In this document: piece by piece, positions 41,250-50,187 of the stretch
Position numbering within the stretch: position 1 is the first letter of the stretch
How the letters are laid out: each line of letters starts with the position of its first letter
Source of the DNA: Hymenobacter sp.
Lineage (GTDB): Bacteria; Bacteroidota; Bacteroidia; Cytophagales; Hymenobacteraceae
Direction: 5' to 3'
Length of the DNA stretch: 64,000 bases
NCBI GenBank assembly: GCA_028288445.1
Contig: JAQBNT010000156.1
Coordinates: 1-64,000, forward strand
Program-made: the position numbers and the translations under genes
Notes under the pieces: model-generated
Seen by the model: the letters and a program-made list of their open reading frames with translations, nothing else
Told to the model about the DNA's origin: nothing
Databases searched by the model: none

Positions 41250-43613
41250 ATGAAATCAACTTTGGTCGCACTGCTGGCCGGGCTCGGCACCTGCCTCACG
41301 GCAGCCTTCCGCCCGGTCGATGCCCCGAAAACGCAGATTTTCCTGGTCGGCGATTCCACGATGGCCGACAAGGCCGACCTGACCAAGCCCGAGCGCGGCT
41401 GGGGCATGGAGTTCGGCCAGTATTTCGACGGTGGCGTGGTCATCCGCAACACCGCCGTGAACGGCCGCAGCACCAAAAGCTTCCTGCGCGAAGGCCGCTG
41501 GGCGAAAGTGGTGCAGGACCTAAAGCCCGGCGACTGGGTGTTCATCCAGTTCGGCCACAACGATTCGAAGGTGGAGGACAGCGTCCGCTCGGCCCCGGCC
41601 CAGACGCTGTACCGCCAGCTGCTCACCAAATTCGTGCAGGAAGCCAAGGCCAAAGGCGCGAACCCGGTGTTGCTCACGCCGGTGGGCCGCCGCTATTTCG
41701 ACGATGCCGGCAAGCGCAAGGACGACCACGGCGAATACCCCGGCGTGGTGCGCGAAGTGGCCAAAGCCCAGAAGGTGCCGCTCATCGACCTGCACGAAAA
41801 AAGCTGGGCCATGTACTCGGCCATGGGCGAAACCGGCACCCGCCCGCTGTTCTGGAGCTACCTCAACGGCTACTACCAGCCCAACCCCGTGGCCCCGGCC
41901 AAAAACGACAACACCCACTTCTCGGAGTACGGTGCCACCCGCGTGGCCCAGATTGTGGCCGAAGACGTGCAAACCCAGCACCTCGCGCTGGCCAGCCACC
42001 TCGCCCGCACCGCGTTCGAGGGCAAGCTCGCCGCCGACCTGCCCGTGGTGCTGCAAACCATGTTCAAAAAGGACACCTTCAACCTGGCCAAATACGGTGC
42101 CGTGGCCGACGGCCAGACCCTGAACAGCGAGGCGTTCCGCAAGGCCATTGAGGCCTGCGCCGTGACCGGTGGCACCGTGCTGGTACCGCGCGGCCTGTGG
42201 CTTACCGGCCCCATCGTGCTGAAAAGCAACGTGAACCTGCACCTGGCTACCGGCGCGCTCGTGCAGTTCACGGCCGACCGCAGCCAGTACCCACTCATCA
42301 AAACCACCTGGGAAGGGGAGGAGGCCATCCGCAGCCAGGCCCCGATTTCGGGCGTGGACCTGACCAACATTGCCGTCACCGGCAACGGCACGTTCGACGG
42401 TGCGGGCGATGCCTGGCGGCCCGTGAAAAAGAACAAGCTCAACGAAAGTCAGTGGCAAAAGCTGGTGGCCTCGGGCGGCGTGCTCAACGAGAAGAAGGAT
42501 TACTGGTACCACACGGCTGCTTCGCTGAAAGGCAATATGCTGGCCGCGGCTGGCACCCCACGCAAGAGCCTGAACGTGGGTGATTTTGACGATATCCGGG
42601 ATTTTCTGCGGCCCAACATGCTCAGCCTCACGCGCTGCAAGCAGGTGCTGCTGGAAAGCTTCGTTATTCAGAACTCGCCAGCCTGGACCATTCATCCGCT
42701 GCTGTGCGAGGACATCACCGTGCGCAACGTGACGGCCCGCAACCCCTGGTATGGCCAGAACACCGATGCCATCGACCTCGAATCGTGCCGCAACGGCTTG
42801 GTGGAAGGCTGCACGTTTGATGTGGGCGACGATGGCCTGTGCATCAAGTCGGGCCGCGACGAAGAAGGCCGCAAGCGCGGCGTGCCCACCGAGAACTTCG
42901 TCATCCGCGACTGTAAGGTGTACCATGCCCACGGCGGCTTCGTGATTGGCTCCGAGATGTCGGGCGGCGTGCGCAACCTGTACGTGAGCAACTGCACCTT
43001 TATCGGCACCGACGTGGGCCTGCGCTTCAAAACGGCCCGGGGCCGCGGCGGCGTGGTCGAAAATATCTTCGTCGACGGCGTGGACATGACCGACATTGCC
43101 GGCGAGGCCGTGCTGTTCGACATGTACTACGCCGCCAAGGACCCCGTGCCGCTGGCCGGCGAAAGCACCGCGCCGCCCGTCATCGCCGCCAAGCCGCTGA
43201 ACGAAGGCACGCCGCAGTTCAAGAACTTCCGCATCCGCAACATCACCTGCAAAGGCGCGACCACCGGCATCCTGGTACGGGGCTTGCCTGAGATGAGCAT
43301 CAAGGACATCAGCATCGAAAATGCGGTGCTCGAAAGCAAGAAAGGCCTGTTGTGCCAGGAAGCCGAAAACATTCGCCTGAAAAACGTGACTTTGCTTTCG
43401 ACTGAAACCATGCCCGTGATGGAAGTGCAGAACAGCCGCAACATCACCCTCGACGGCATCCGCTACGCCAATGGCGCGGAGCTACTCCTGCGCGTGACCG
43501 GCGACCGTAGCAAGGACATCCGCCTGGTGAATACCAACACCAAGCTGGCGAAGAAAGACGTGCAGCTGGGCGACAAAGTGGCCAAGAAAACGGTCAGTGT
43601 CGCGCAGCGGTAA
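41250..43613 (+). CDS. Fusion of rhamnogalacturonan acetylesterase (CE12) and polygalacturonase (GH28)
   Basis: The 787-residue exported enzyme has a signal peptide (residues 1-19) and then an SGNH esterase domain (about 28-255) with Ser36 in GDSTM, NTAVNGRST, FGHND and the Asp/His pair of DNTHFSEYG. A GH28 beta-helix follows (about 275-780, starting FNLAKYGAVADGQT). Its catalytic residues are N504-T-D506, D527-D528 in GDDGLCIKSG, His561 in AHGGF and R592-F-K594. It would remove acetyl groups from pectin and cut galacturonan bonds. The two activities are usually on separate proteins. Confidence 0.92.
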   Translation: MKSTLVALLAGLGTCLTAAFRPVDAPKTQIFLVGDSTMADKADLTKPERGWGMEFGQYFDGGVVIRNTAVNGRSTKSFLREGRWAKVVQDLKPGDWVFIQFGHNDSKVEDSVRSAPAQTLYRQLLTKFVQEAKAKGANPVLLTPVGRRYFDDAGKRKDDHGEYPGVVREVAKAQKVPLIDLHEKSWAMYSAMGETGTRPLFWSYLNGYYQPNPVAPAKNDNTHFSEYGATRVAQIVAEDVQTQHLALASHLARTAFEGKLAADLPVVLQTMFKKDTFNLAKYGAVADGQTLNSEAFRKAIEACAVTGGTVLVPRGLWLTGPIVLKSNVNLHLATGALVQFTADRSQYPLIKTTWEGEEAIRSQAPISGVDLTNIAVTGNGTFDGAGDAWRPVKKNKLNESQWQKLVASGGVLNEKKDYWYHTAASLKGNMLAAAGTPRKSLNVGDFDDIRDFLRPNMLSLTRCKQVLLESFVIQNSPAWTIHPLLCEDITVRNVTARNPWYGQNTDAIDLESCRNGLVEGCTFDVGDDGLCIKSGRDEEGRKRGVPTENFVIRDCKVYHAHGGFVIGSEMSGGVRNLYVSNCTFIGTDVGLRFKTARGRGGVVENIFVDGVDMTDIAGEAVLFDMYYAAKDPVPLAGESTAPPVIAAKPLNEGTPQFKNFRIRNITCKGATTGILVRGLPEMSIKDISIENAVLESKKGLLCQEAENIRLKNVTLLSTETMPVMEVQNSRNITLDGIRYANGAELLLRVTGDRSKDIRLVNTNTKLAKKDVQLGDKVAKKTVSVAQR

Positions 43614-43637
43614 ACGACATTTGCTTACAAAAAACGC

Positions 43638-43740
43638 CCGTCATGCTGAGCGAAGTCGAAGCATCTCTACCGCAGTACTAAACTCAATCGAAAGGATTAG
43701 TTGTGCGGTAGAGATGCTTCGACTCCGCTCAGCATGACGG
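43638..43740. repeat. Palindromic element, GTCATGCTGA family, copy 5
   Basis: The 37-base arms 43638-43674 and 43704-43740 are inverted copies with one mismatch (CCGTCATGCTGAGCGAAGTC outer end, CATCTCTACCGCA inner end). It fills most of the gap between the CE12-GH28 and GH105 genes. Confidence 0.92.
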
Positions 43741-43763
43741 CCTTATATCTAACACCCCACCCA

Positions 43764-45692
43764 ATGAAACCAACTACCCGTCTCATTCTCCCGCTGCTGG
43801 GCCTGGCGCTGCTGAGCGAAACCGCCTCCGCCCAAACGGCGCGGCCGGCCGCCTACTCCCAGCGCATGGCCGACGCCTTCATGACCTGGCACCCCGATTC
43901 GATGGTCATCGGCAAGAACAAAATGGCTGGCTGGGGCTACGAGCAGGGCCTGATGATGTACGCCATGGAGCGCATCTGGGAGCGCACCGGCGACGCCAAA
44001 TACTTCAGCTACATCAAGAAAAACCTCGACTACTCGGTGCAGGCCGACGGCAGCATTCTCAAGTATAAGCAGGAAGATTTCAACCTCGATAACATGGCCA
44101 CCGGCCGTGCCCTGCTGCTGCTGAGTCAGATGTCGGTGCCCGGTAATGAAAAGTATATCAAGGCGGTGCAATACCTGCGCAAGCAGCTTGATGGCCAGCC
44201 GCGCACCAAGGAAGGCGGCTTCTGGCACAAAAAGGTTTACGTCAACCAGATGTGGCTCGATGGCTTGTACATGGCCGAGCCGTTCTACGCCAACTACAGC
44301 CAGGTTTTCAACCAGGCGGCGGGCTTTGATGACGTGGCCAAGCAGTTTGCCCTCATCGAAAAGCATTTGGTGGATGCCAAAACCGGCCTGCTCTACCACG
44401 GCTACGACGAAAGCAAGGAGCAAGCCTGGGCCAACAAAACCACCGGCCAGAGCCCCAACTTCTGGGACCGCGGCATTGGCTGGTACGGCATGGCGCTGGT
44501 CGATGTGCTCGACTATTTCCCCGCCAACCACCCGCAGCGCCCCATGCTCATCAAGGCCCTGCAACGCCTGGCCCCCGCATTGGCCAATTACCAGGACCCC
44601 AAAACTGGCACTTGGAGCCTCGTGATGGCCCAGGAAGGCCGCAAGGGCAATTACGCCGAAGCCTCCGGTAGCAGCATGTTCGTCTACGCGCTAGCCAAGG
44701 GCGTGCGCCTCGGCTACCTCGATAAAAAGTATAGGGAAGTAGCAAAGAAAGGCTACGACGGCCTGCTGAAAACCTTCGTCGAAACTGAGCCCACCGGCGC
44801 GCTGGCCTTCAACGGCACGGTGAGCGTGGGCGGCCTGGGCGGCAAGCCCTACCGCGACGGCTCCTACGAATACTACCTCACCGAGCCGCTGCGCAAGAAC
44901 GATTTGAAGGGCGTCGGCCCGTTCATCCTGGCCAGCACGGAGATGGAAATTGCCGCTGAAAACGCCGTTGGCCAGGGCAAAACCGTGGGCCTGGACTACT
45001 ACTTCAACCACGAGATGCGCAAAAGCCCTGTGACGGGCGAGCCGGAGCAGTGGCACTACACCTGGGAGGAGCGCACCCACGGCGGCTTCTGGCTGTGGGG
45101 CAACCAGTTCCGCGAACTGGGTGCCAAAACGGTAGCCGTGCCCACGGCCCCCACCGCCGCCAGCCTCAAGCCCCTGAGCGTGTACATCATCGTCGACCCG
45201 GACTCGCGTAAGGAGTCGCCCAAGCCCAACTATGTGCAGCCCGCCGACAGCAAGGCCATCACCGAATGGGTAAAAGGCGGTGGCACCCTCGTCCTCCTCG
45301 CCAACGACACGGCCAACTGCGAAATCAAGCACTTCAACGAGTTAGCCAAAAACTTCGGTGTACAGTTCACCAACCAGAGCGTGAACATGGTGCAGGGCTC
45401 GCAGTTCGAGCAGGGCAAAGTGGATTTAACCTCCGGCAAAGCTGTTTTCAAAACTGCCACCACGGCCTACGTGAAGGAACTGGCGGTGCTATCGGTAGCA
45501 ACTCCGGCCCAGCCGCTGGTCACCAACAACGGCAAGGTGATTATGGCCACGGCCCGCCTGGGCAAGGGCAAAGTCTTCGTCCTCGGCGACCCGTGGCTGT
45601 ACAACGAGTACACCGACGGCCGCAAAATCCCGGCTTCGTTCGAGAATTTCCAGGCCGGAAAGGACCTGGCAACGTGGTTGCTGGGCAAGTAA
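43764..45692 (+). CDS. Unsaturated rhamnogalacturonyl hydrolase (GH105) fused to DUF4350-like domain
   Basis: From ATG at 43764 the product is 642 residues with a signal peptide (about 1-24). The GH105 (alpha/alpha)6 barrel spans about 30-400: QEDFNLDNMATGRALLLL, NQMWLDGLYMAEPFYANY and NFWDRGIGWYGMALVDVL carry the conserved acidic and aromatic residues. It should remove the unsaturated uronic acid from lyase products. From about 480 a DUF4350-like Rossmann domain follows (SVYIIVDPDS, EWVKGGGTLVLLAND, ATARLGKGKVFVLGDPWLYN). The function of the second domain in this setting is unclear; sugar binding is possible. Confidence 0.9.
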   Translation: MKPTTRLILPLLGLALLSETASAQTARPAAYSQRMADAFMTWHPDSMVIGKNKMAGWGYEQGLMMYAMERIWERTGDAKYFSYIKKNLDYSVQADGSILKYKQEDFNLDNMATGRALLLLSQMSVPGNEKYIKAVQYLRKQLDGQPRTKEGGFWHKKVYVNQMWLDGLYMAEPFYANYSQVFNQAAGFDDVAKQFALIEKHLVDAKTGLLYHGYDESKEQAWANKTTGQSPNFWDRGIGWYGMALVDVLDYFPANHPQRPMLIKALQRLAPALANYQDPKTGTWSLVMAQEGRKGNYAEASGSSMFVYALAKGVRLGYLDKKYREVAKKGYDGLLKTFVETEPTGALAFNGTVSVGGLGGKPYRDGSYEYYLTEPLRKNDLKGVGPFILASTEMEIAAENAVGQGKTVGLDYYFNHEMRKSPVTGEPEQWHYTWEERTHGGFWLWGNQFRELGAKTVAVPTAPTAASLKPLSVYIIVDPDSRKESPKPNYVQPADSKAITEWVKGGGTLVLLANDTANCEIKHFNELAKNFGVQFTNQSVNMVQGSQFEQGKVDLTSGKAVFKTATTAYVKELAVLSVATPAQPLVTNNGKVIMATARLGKGKVFVLGDPWLYNEYTDGRKIPASFENFQAGKDLATWLLGK

Positions 45693-45719
45693 AGCCGAAC
45701 AATAGATGTAATGAGCCAG

Positions 45720-45752
45720 GCCGGCCGGGAATTTCCCGGCCGGCTTTGTTTT
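45720..45752 (+). terminator. Terminator after the GH105 gene
   Basis: GCCGGCCGGGAA and TTCCCGGCCGGC pair perfectly around one or two bases and are followed by TTTGTTTT. Confidence 0.85.
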
Positions 45753-45805
45753 GGGCGGCTGGGAACGTGAGCACTCACTAGCGAAGCGGCCAGCGTCGGC
45801 GGTCA

Positions 45806-45821
45806 CGGAAACGATTACGCA
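45806..45821 (+). promoter_or_regulatory. Degenerate operator-like half site before the symporter gene
   Basis: CGGAAACGATTACGCA matches the right half of sites A-C (CGGCAACGATTGCGCA) with two mismatches; the left half (GCGGTCA) is not conserved. It lies about 126 bases before the symporter ATG, a distance like that at the good sites. Confidence 0.4.
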
Positions 45822-45946
45822 GGTAAAACAAAGATTTTCCTTTCAGAAGCGGTTTTTTTGCCGGAACATTACTTTACCATAGCCTCGCCACGCTGCGCCC
45901 GCTGGTGCTGGCAGTCTCGTCGCTCTAAATCCCCATACCTCGTTCA

Positions 45947-47638
45947 ATGAACCAGCTCGCTACGATTGATTACATCGTTTTCTTCGTCTACTTCATCATC
46001 GTGTCCAGCTACGGCATCTGGATTTACCGGCGCAAAACCGGCCACGACGGCACCCTCGAAGGCGATTCCAAAGACTACTTCCTCGCCGAAGGCTCGCTGA
46101 CGTGGTGGGCCATCGGCTCCTCGCTCATCGCTTCCAACATCTCGGCCGAGCAGTTTGTGGGCATGTCCGGCTCGGGCTTCAAGATGGGCCTGGCCATTGC
46201 CACCTACGAGTGGATGGCCGCCATTACGCTGGTCGTGGTAGCCGTGTTCTTCATCCCGGTTTACCTGAAGAACAACATCGCCACGATGCCGCAATTCCTG
46301 AGCCAGCGCTACAACAGCACGGTGGCCATGATTATGGCTCTCTTCTGGCTGGCGCTCTACATCGTGGTCAATCTGACCTCCATTCTCTACCTCGGGGCCA
46401 TTGCCATCAGCAGCATCGCCGGCCTAAACCTGACGTTCTGCATGTACATGCTGGCCGGTTTTGCGGTCGTTATCACGCTGGGCGGCATGAAGGTGATTGG
46501 CTTCACCGACGTTATTCAGGTGTTCTTCCTGATTCTCGGCGGCCTGGCCACTACCTACCTGGCCCTGAACCTGGTAGCGGAGCACTACGGCTCCTCAGGT
46601 GTTCTCAGCGGCTTCAACCTGATGACGCAGCACGCCGGTGACCACTTCCAGATGATTTTCAAGCGCGACAACGAAAACTACATCGACTTGCCCGGCCTCA
46701 CGGTACTAATAGGGGGCATGTGGATTGTGAACCTGAACTACTGGGGCTGCAACCAATACATCACCCAGCGCGCCCTCGGGGCCGATTTGCCTACGGCCCG
46801 CGCCGGTATCCTGTTCGCCGCTTTCCTCAAGCTGCTGATGCCCGTGATTGTGGTGCTGCCCGGCATCGCCGCCTACGTGCTCTACAAGCAGGACGTGTTT
46901 GGCGAATTCGGCAAGGCCATGGTGTCGGGCGGCGAGCTGAACCCCGACCGCGCATATCCGGTGCTGCTCAACATCCTGCCCGTGGGTTTGAAGGGCCTGT
47001 CCTTCGCCGCCCTCACGGCTGCCGTGGTGGCCTCGCTGGCCGGCAAAGCCAACTCCATCGCCACCATCTTCACCCTTGACGTTTACAAGAAAGTCATCAA
47101 CCCCGAAGCCTCGGAAAAGACGCTGGTGAGCACCGGCAAAATTGCCGTAGTGGTGGCCATGGTGCTGGGCGTGCTCATCGCGCCGCACCTCGGCATCGAC
47201 AAAAAAGGTGGTTTCCAGTATATTCAGGAGTATACGGGATTTGTGTCGCCGGGCATTTTTGCCATGTTCATCCTAGGCTTCTTCTGGAAGAAAACGACGT
47301 CGAGCGCGGCGCTGTTCGCCACCATTGGTGGCTTCCTGCTCTCGCTGCTGCTCAAGTTCCTGCCCGGCATGGTGAACCTGTCGTTCCTCTCGCCGTTCGG
47401 CTTTGCCGTTAAAAATTCCGCCGGCGTGTATGAAATCCCCTTCCTCGACCGGATGGGTTTCGTGTTCCTCTTCTGCGTGATTGGGATGGTTATCATCAGC
47501 CTGTACGAAAAGAGCCGCGGCGTGAAAACCAACGGCTTGGAAGTAGACCGCAGCATGTTCAAGCCGCAGCCCAGCTTCGCTATCGGCACGGCCGTTATTC
47601 TGGTCATTCTCACCACGCTGTACACCATCTATTGGTAA
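45947..47638 (+). CDS. Sodium/solute symporter (SSS family), probable uronate transporter
   Basis: This 563-residue inner membrane protein has about 14 hydrophobic segments, beginning LATIDYIVFFVYFIIVSSYG. The SSS/SGLT core is clear: GSSLIASNISAEQFVGMSGSG (sodium and substrate site region of TM1-2), NNIATMPQFLSQRYN, and SFAALTAAVVASLAGKANSIAT. Its place between pectin enzymes suggests sodium-driven uptake of galacturonate or small uronides across the inner membrane. This replaces the MFS-type ExuT of enteric bacteria, which is not found here. Confidence 0.9.
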   Translation: MNQLATIDYIVFFVYFIIVSSYGIWIYRRKTGHDGTLEGDSKDYFLAEGSLTWWAIGSSLIASNISAEQFVGMSGSGFKMGLAIATYEWMAAITLVVVAVFFIPVYLKNNIATMPQFLSQRYNSTVAMIMALFWLALYIVVNLTSILYLGAIAISSIAGLNLTFCMYMLAGFAVVITLGGMKVIGFTDVIQVFFLILGGLATTYLALNLVAEHYGSSGVLSGFNLMTQHAGDHFQMIFKRDNENYIDLPGLTVLIGGMWIVNLNYWGCNQYITQRALGADLPTARAGILFAAFLKLLMPVIVVLPGIAAYVLYKQDVFGEFGKAMVSGGELNPDRAYPVLLNILPVGLKGLSFAALTAAVVASLAGKANSIATIFTLDVYKKVINPEASEKTLVSTGKIAVVVAMVLGVLIAPHLGIDKKGGFQYIQEYTGFVSPGIFAMFILGFFWKKTTSSAALFATIGGFLLSLLLKFLPGMVNLSFLSPFGFAVKNSAGVYEIPFLDRMGFVFLFCVIGMVIISLYEKSRGVKTNGLEVDRSMFKPQPSFAIGTAVILVILTTLYTIYW

Positions 47639-48038
47639 TACCGGGCTTGCGTGATTTCACGCAGGGTTAAAAACGTAGTGTCCCGCAGTGTCGTTCTTTC
47701 ATTAGAGCACTGCGGGACACTGCGTTTTTAACCCTGCGAGACACTGCATGAAATAATATCAGGGCCAGTTATTTAAGTGAAAAATCTTACGCACATGACG
47801 GGTGCCTTTTGCTGATTCCGGCCTCGACGGGCGGGAGTCCAATCCCGTCGGAGCCATCTTTTAGGGGCGGAGTGGAATTGAATTAGGGTTTAAATTGTCT
47901 TATTCCGTAGTCGAATAGGCAAGAACAATGATTCGGGCAATATTGATTTGGACTGGTGGCGAATAGCTCCATAAATTAGCAGTGTCCGGACGCGCTGCCC
48001 GCGTCGGCAGCCCCTCCCCCCAAATCCCACCCCTACCC
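47639..48038. other. Gene-free region with a long hairpin and a T-arm-like stem
   Basis: These 400 bases hold a near-perfect 30-bp inverted repeat (47661-47690/47708-47737) and a 7-bp stem CGACGGG/CCCGTCG (47825-47850) whose inner part looks like a tRNA T-arm. An AT-rich stretch, probably the pectinesterase promoter region, runs from 47880 to 47980. No gene was found. Confidence 0.55.
47661..47737. repeat. 30-bp inverted repeat after the symporter gene
   Basis: The arms 47661-47690 and 47708-47737 (outer GCAGGGTTAAAAACG, inner GTGTCCCGCAGTG) match at 29 of 30 positions around 17 bases. Additional CACGCAGG and GCGAGACACTGCATG repeats flank it. No other copy is in the window. Confidence 0.9.
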
Positions 48039-48995
48039 ATGCGCGCACTTTTCCTCTTTTCCCTGCTACTGCTGAGCTTCTCCGGCTTCGCCCAAACCAA
48101 GCAATTCTTGGTGGCCCAGGATGGTAGCGGAGCCTACCGCACTGTGCAGGCCGCCCTCGACGCGGTGCCCAAAAACAACACCACGCCCATCATTATCTTC
48201 ATCCGCAAGGGGGTTTACAAGGAGAAGCTGAACCTGGCCAAAAAGCAGAATTTCGTGCGCCTGGTGGGTGAGGAAGTGAACACCACCGTGCTCACCTACG
48301 ACGACTACAACGGCCGCACCCCCGCCAACGGCGAGCCCCTGGGCACGTCCGAAGCTTCCAGCTTCCGGGTCTTCGGCAACGACTTTTCGGCCATCAACCT
48401 CACCTTCGAGAACACCGCTGGCACCGTGGGCCAGGGCCCCGCCATGTGGGTATATGGCGACAAAGCCCAGTTCGAAAATTGCCGCTTCCTGGGCTTCCGC
48501 GACACGCTGTACCCCTACGGCTACGGCAGCCGACAGTATTATAAGAACTGCTACATCGAAGGCACCACTGATTTTATCCTGGGCTCGGCCACGGCGTGGT
48601 TTGAGGATTGCACGCTGTTTTGCAAGGCGGGCGGCACCGTCATCATGGCCCCATCCACGCCCGACAGCATCCGCTACGGCTTTGTGCTACAGCGCTGCAA
48701 GATTGTGGGCGATGGTACGCCCGGCTCCCTTTTCCTGGCCCGCCCCTGGAAGCCCGCCGCCAAAACCGTGCTGCTCAACTGCGAGCTGAGCGCCCTCATC
48801 ACCCCCAAGGGCTGGGACCACTGGGGCAAGGAAAGCAACAAACAGGATGCCTTTTTTGGCGAGTTCAAGTCCATCGGTCCCGGCGCGGCGCCCAAGGCGC
48901 GCATCCTGTGGTCGCACCAGCTTACGCCGCAGCAGGCCGCCTTCTACACCCGCGAAACCGTGCTCGGCGGTTGGGTGCCAAGCGTGCCGCAGTAA
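48039..48995 (+). CDS. Pectin methylesterase (CE8 pectinesterase)
   Basis: The 318-residue exported enzyme removes methyl esters from homogalacturonan, making it open to lyases and polygalacturonases. After a signal peptide (MRALFLFSLLLLSFSGFA) a right-handed beta-helix shows the CE8 signatures. These are VGQGPAMWVYGDKAQFENC with the conserved Gln, GFRDTLYPYG with one catalytic Asp, YIEGTTDFILGSATAWFEDC with the other, and LARPWKPAAKTVLLNC with the Arg/Trp pair. The ATG at 48039 is chosen because the signal peptide begins there; an in-frame GTG lies 19 codons upstream. Confidence 0.93.
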   Translation: MRALFLFSLLLLSFSGFAQTKQFLVAQDGSGAYRTVQAALDAVPKNNTTPIIIFIRKGVYKEKLNLAKKQNFVRLVGEEVNTTVLTYDDYNGRTPANGEPLGTSEASSFRVFGNDFSAINLTFENTAGTVGQGPAMWVYGDKAQFENCRFLGFRDTLYPYGYGSRQYYKNCYIEGTTDFILGSATAWFEDCTLFCKAGGTVIMAPSTPDSIRYGFVLQRCKIVGDGTPGSLFLARPWKPAAKTVLLNCELSALITPKGWDHWGKESNKQDAFFGEFKSIGPGAAPKARILWSHQLTPQQAAFYTRETVLGGWVPSVPQ

Positions 48996-49022
48996 GCGGC
49001 ATGCTGGCAGTTGTTTACCGGT

Positions 49023-49074
49023 AGCCCCGGGAGCTTGGCGGCACCAGAGCGCCTAGCTTCCGGGGCTTTTTCTT
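49023..49074 (+). terminator. Terminator after the pectinesterase gene
   Basis: AGCCCCGGGAGCTTGGCG pairs with CGCCTAGCTTCCGGGGCT (small bulges) and is followed by TTTTTCTT. Confidence 0.85.
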
Positions 49075-49262
49075 GCCTTGGCATGACAGAATCGGCGGAT
49101 TTTATGAAAAATATCGGTAAACCTCAAGCAAGTCGACTTTCTTAGTAAAGTTCAATAATGGGTCATGTTGAAGCGGGGCGTATGAGATGAATGCCCTTCG
49201 TTGGGTTTTTAGGGTCTGAGGCAATTTCAAGCCATGGTATGGGTAGGAGAGGGGTACATGGC

Positions 49263-49280
49263 ATCGTTCCCGGCAACGAT
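49263..49280 (+). promoter_or_regulatory. Operator-like near-palindrome, site D (kduD gene)
   Basis: ATCGTTCCCGGCAACGAT is identical to site A over 18 bases, followed by TGCACAAAAAAA. It lies 130 bases before the preferred kduD ATG in a 415-base gap without a gene. An AATATTGT sequence is only eight bases downstream, so the spacing to the promoter differs from sites A-C. Confidence 0.75.
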
Positions 49281-49410
49281 TGCACAAAAAAATATTGTCC
49301 AACTCTTGCTTTTGGCTGAGGCTTCACCAAACCTTTAAGAAGCAGGACCGGCCCCAACTGCATTTTTGGGCTTGTTGGCCCTGCTTCATCCTCTCAACAT
49401 CGTCCCTTTT

Positions 49411-50181
49411 ATGACCGCATTTTCTTCTGCATTTAGCTTAGCCGGCAAGCGGGCCCTCGTTACGGGTTGCGACCGGGGTATCGGGCAGGCCATCGCCCTC
49501 GGTTTGGCTGAGGCGGGCGCTGATATCATCGGCGTATCCATGCACATGCCCGCCGGCGGCGAAACCGAAGTAGCGGTGCAGGCGCTGGGCCGCGAGTACC
49601 GGGGCTACCAGGCCGATTTCGGCAAGCTGGACGAATTGCAGGGCTTTATCAAGGAAGTGCAGGCAGATTTTCCGGTTATCGACATTCTGTTCAACAACGC
49701 CGGCATCATCCGCCGCGCCCCCGCCGCCGCGCATTCCGACGAAGACTGGGATGCCGTGCTGAGCATTAACCTCGACGCGCCGTTCCGTTTGGCCCGCGCC
49801 ATTGGCGGCCAGATGCTGAAAAACGGCAGCGGCAAAATCATTTTCACTGCCTCGCTGCTCACCTTTCAGGGCGGCATCAACGTGCCCAGCTACGCGGCCA
49901 GCAAAGGCGGCGTGGGCAGCTTGGTGAAAGCCCTTGCCAACGAGTGGGCCGGCCAGGGAGTGAACGTGAACGCCATCGCGCCCGGCTACGTGGCCACCGA
50001 CAACACCGCCGCCCTGCGTCAGGACGAGGAGCGCAGCGCCGCCATCCTCTCGCGTATTCCGGCCGGCCGCTGGGCCTTGCCTACGGACTACCAGGGCCCC
50101 GCCGTGTTCCTGGCCTCGGCCGCCAGCGACTACGTGCACGGCACCATCCTCACCGTCGATGGCGGCTGGATGGGACGGTAG
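49411..50181 (+). CDS. kduD: 2-dehydro-3-deoxy-D-gluconate 5-dehydrogenase
   Basis: From ATG at 49411 this 256-residue SDR has TGCDRGIG for the cofactor, NNAGIIRRAP, the catalytic Ser region FTASLLTFQGGINVPSYAASK with Tyr and Lys, and APGYVATDNTAALRQDEERS. FQGGxxVPSY and IPAGRWALPTDYQGP are characteristic of KduD. It interconverts 2,5-diketo-3-deoxygluconate and 2-keto-3-deoxygluconate in the breakdown of unsaturated uronates. An in-frame ATG 15 codons upstream is less likely. An inverted repeat separates it from kduI. Confidence 0.9.
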   Translation: MTAFSSAFSLAGKRALVTGCDRGIGQAIALGLAEAGADIIGVSMHMPAGGETEVAVQALGREYRGYQADFGKLDELQGFIKEVQADFPVIDILFNNAGIIRRAPAAAHSDEDWDAVLSINLDAPFRLARAIGGQMLKNGSGKIIFTASLLTFQGGINVPSYAASKGGVGSLVKALANEWAGQGVNVNAIAPGYVATDNTAALRQDEERSAAILSRIPAGRWALPTDYQGPAVFLASAASDYVHGTILTVDGGWMGR

Positions 50182-50187
50182 CTTTGC

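Noticed and set aside
47825..47862. A tRNA-like 3' end: CGGGAGTCCAATCCCGTCGGAGCCA.
   Set aside because: The T-loop is one base short, there is no matching acceptor strand upstream, and no D or anticodon arm. It may be a decayed tRNA end or just a hairpin (CGACGGG/CCCGTCG) with a short T-tract.
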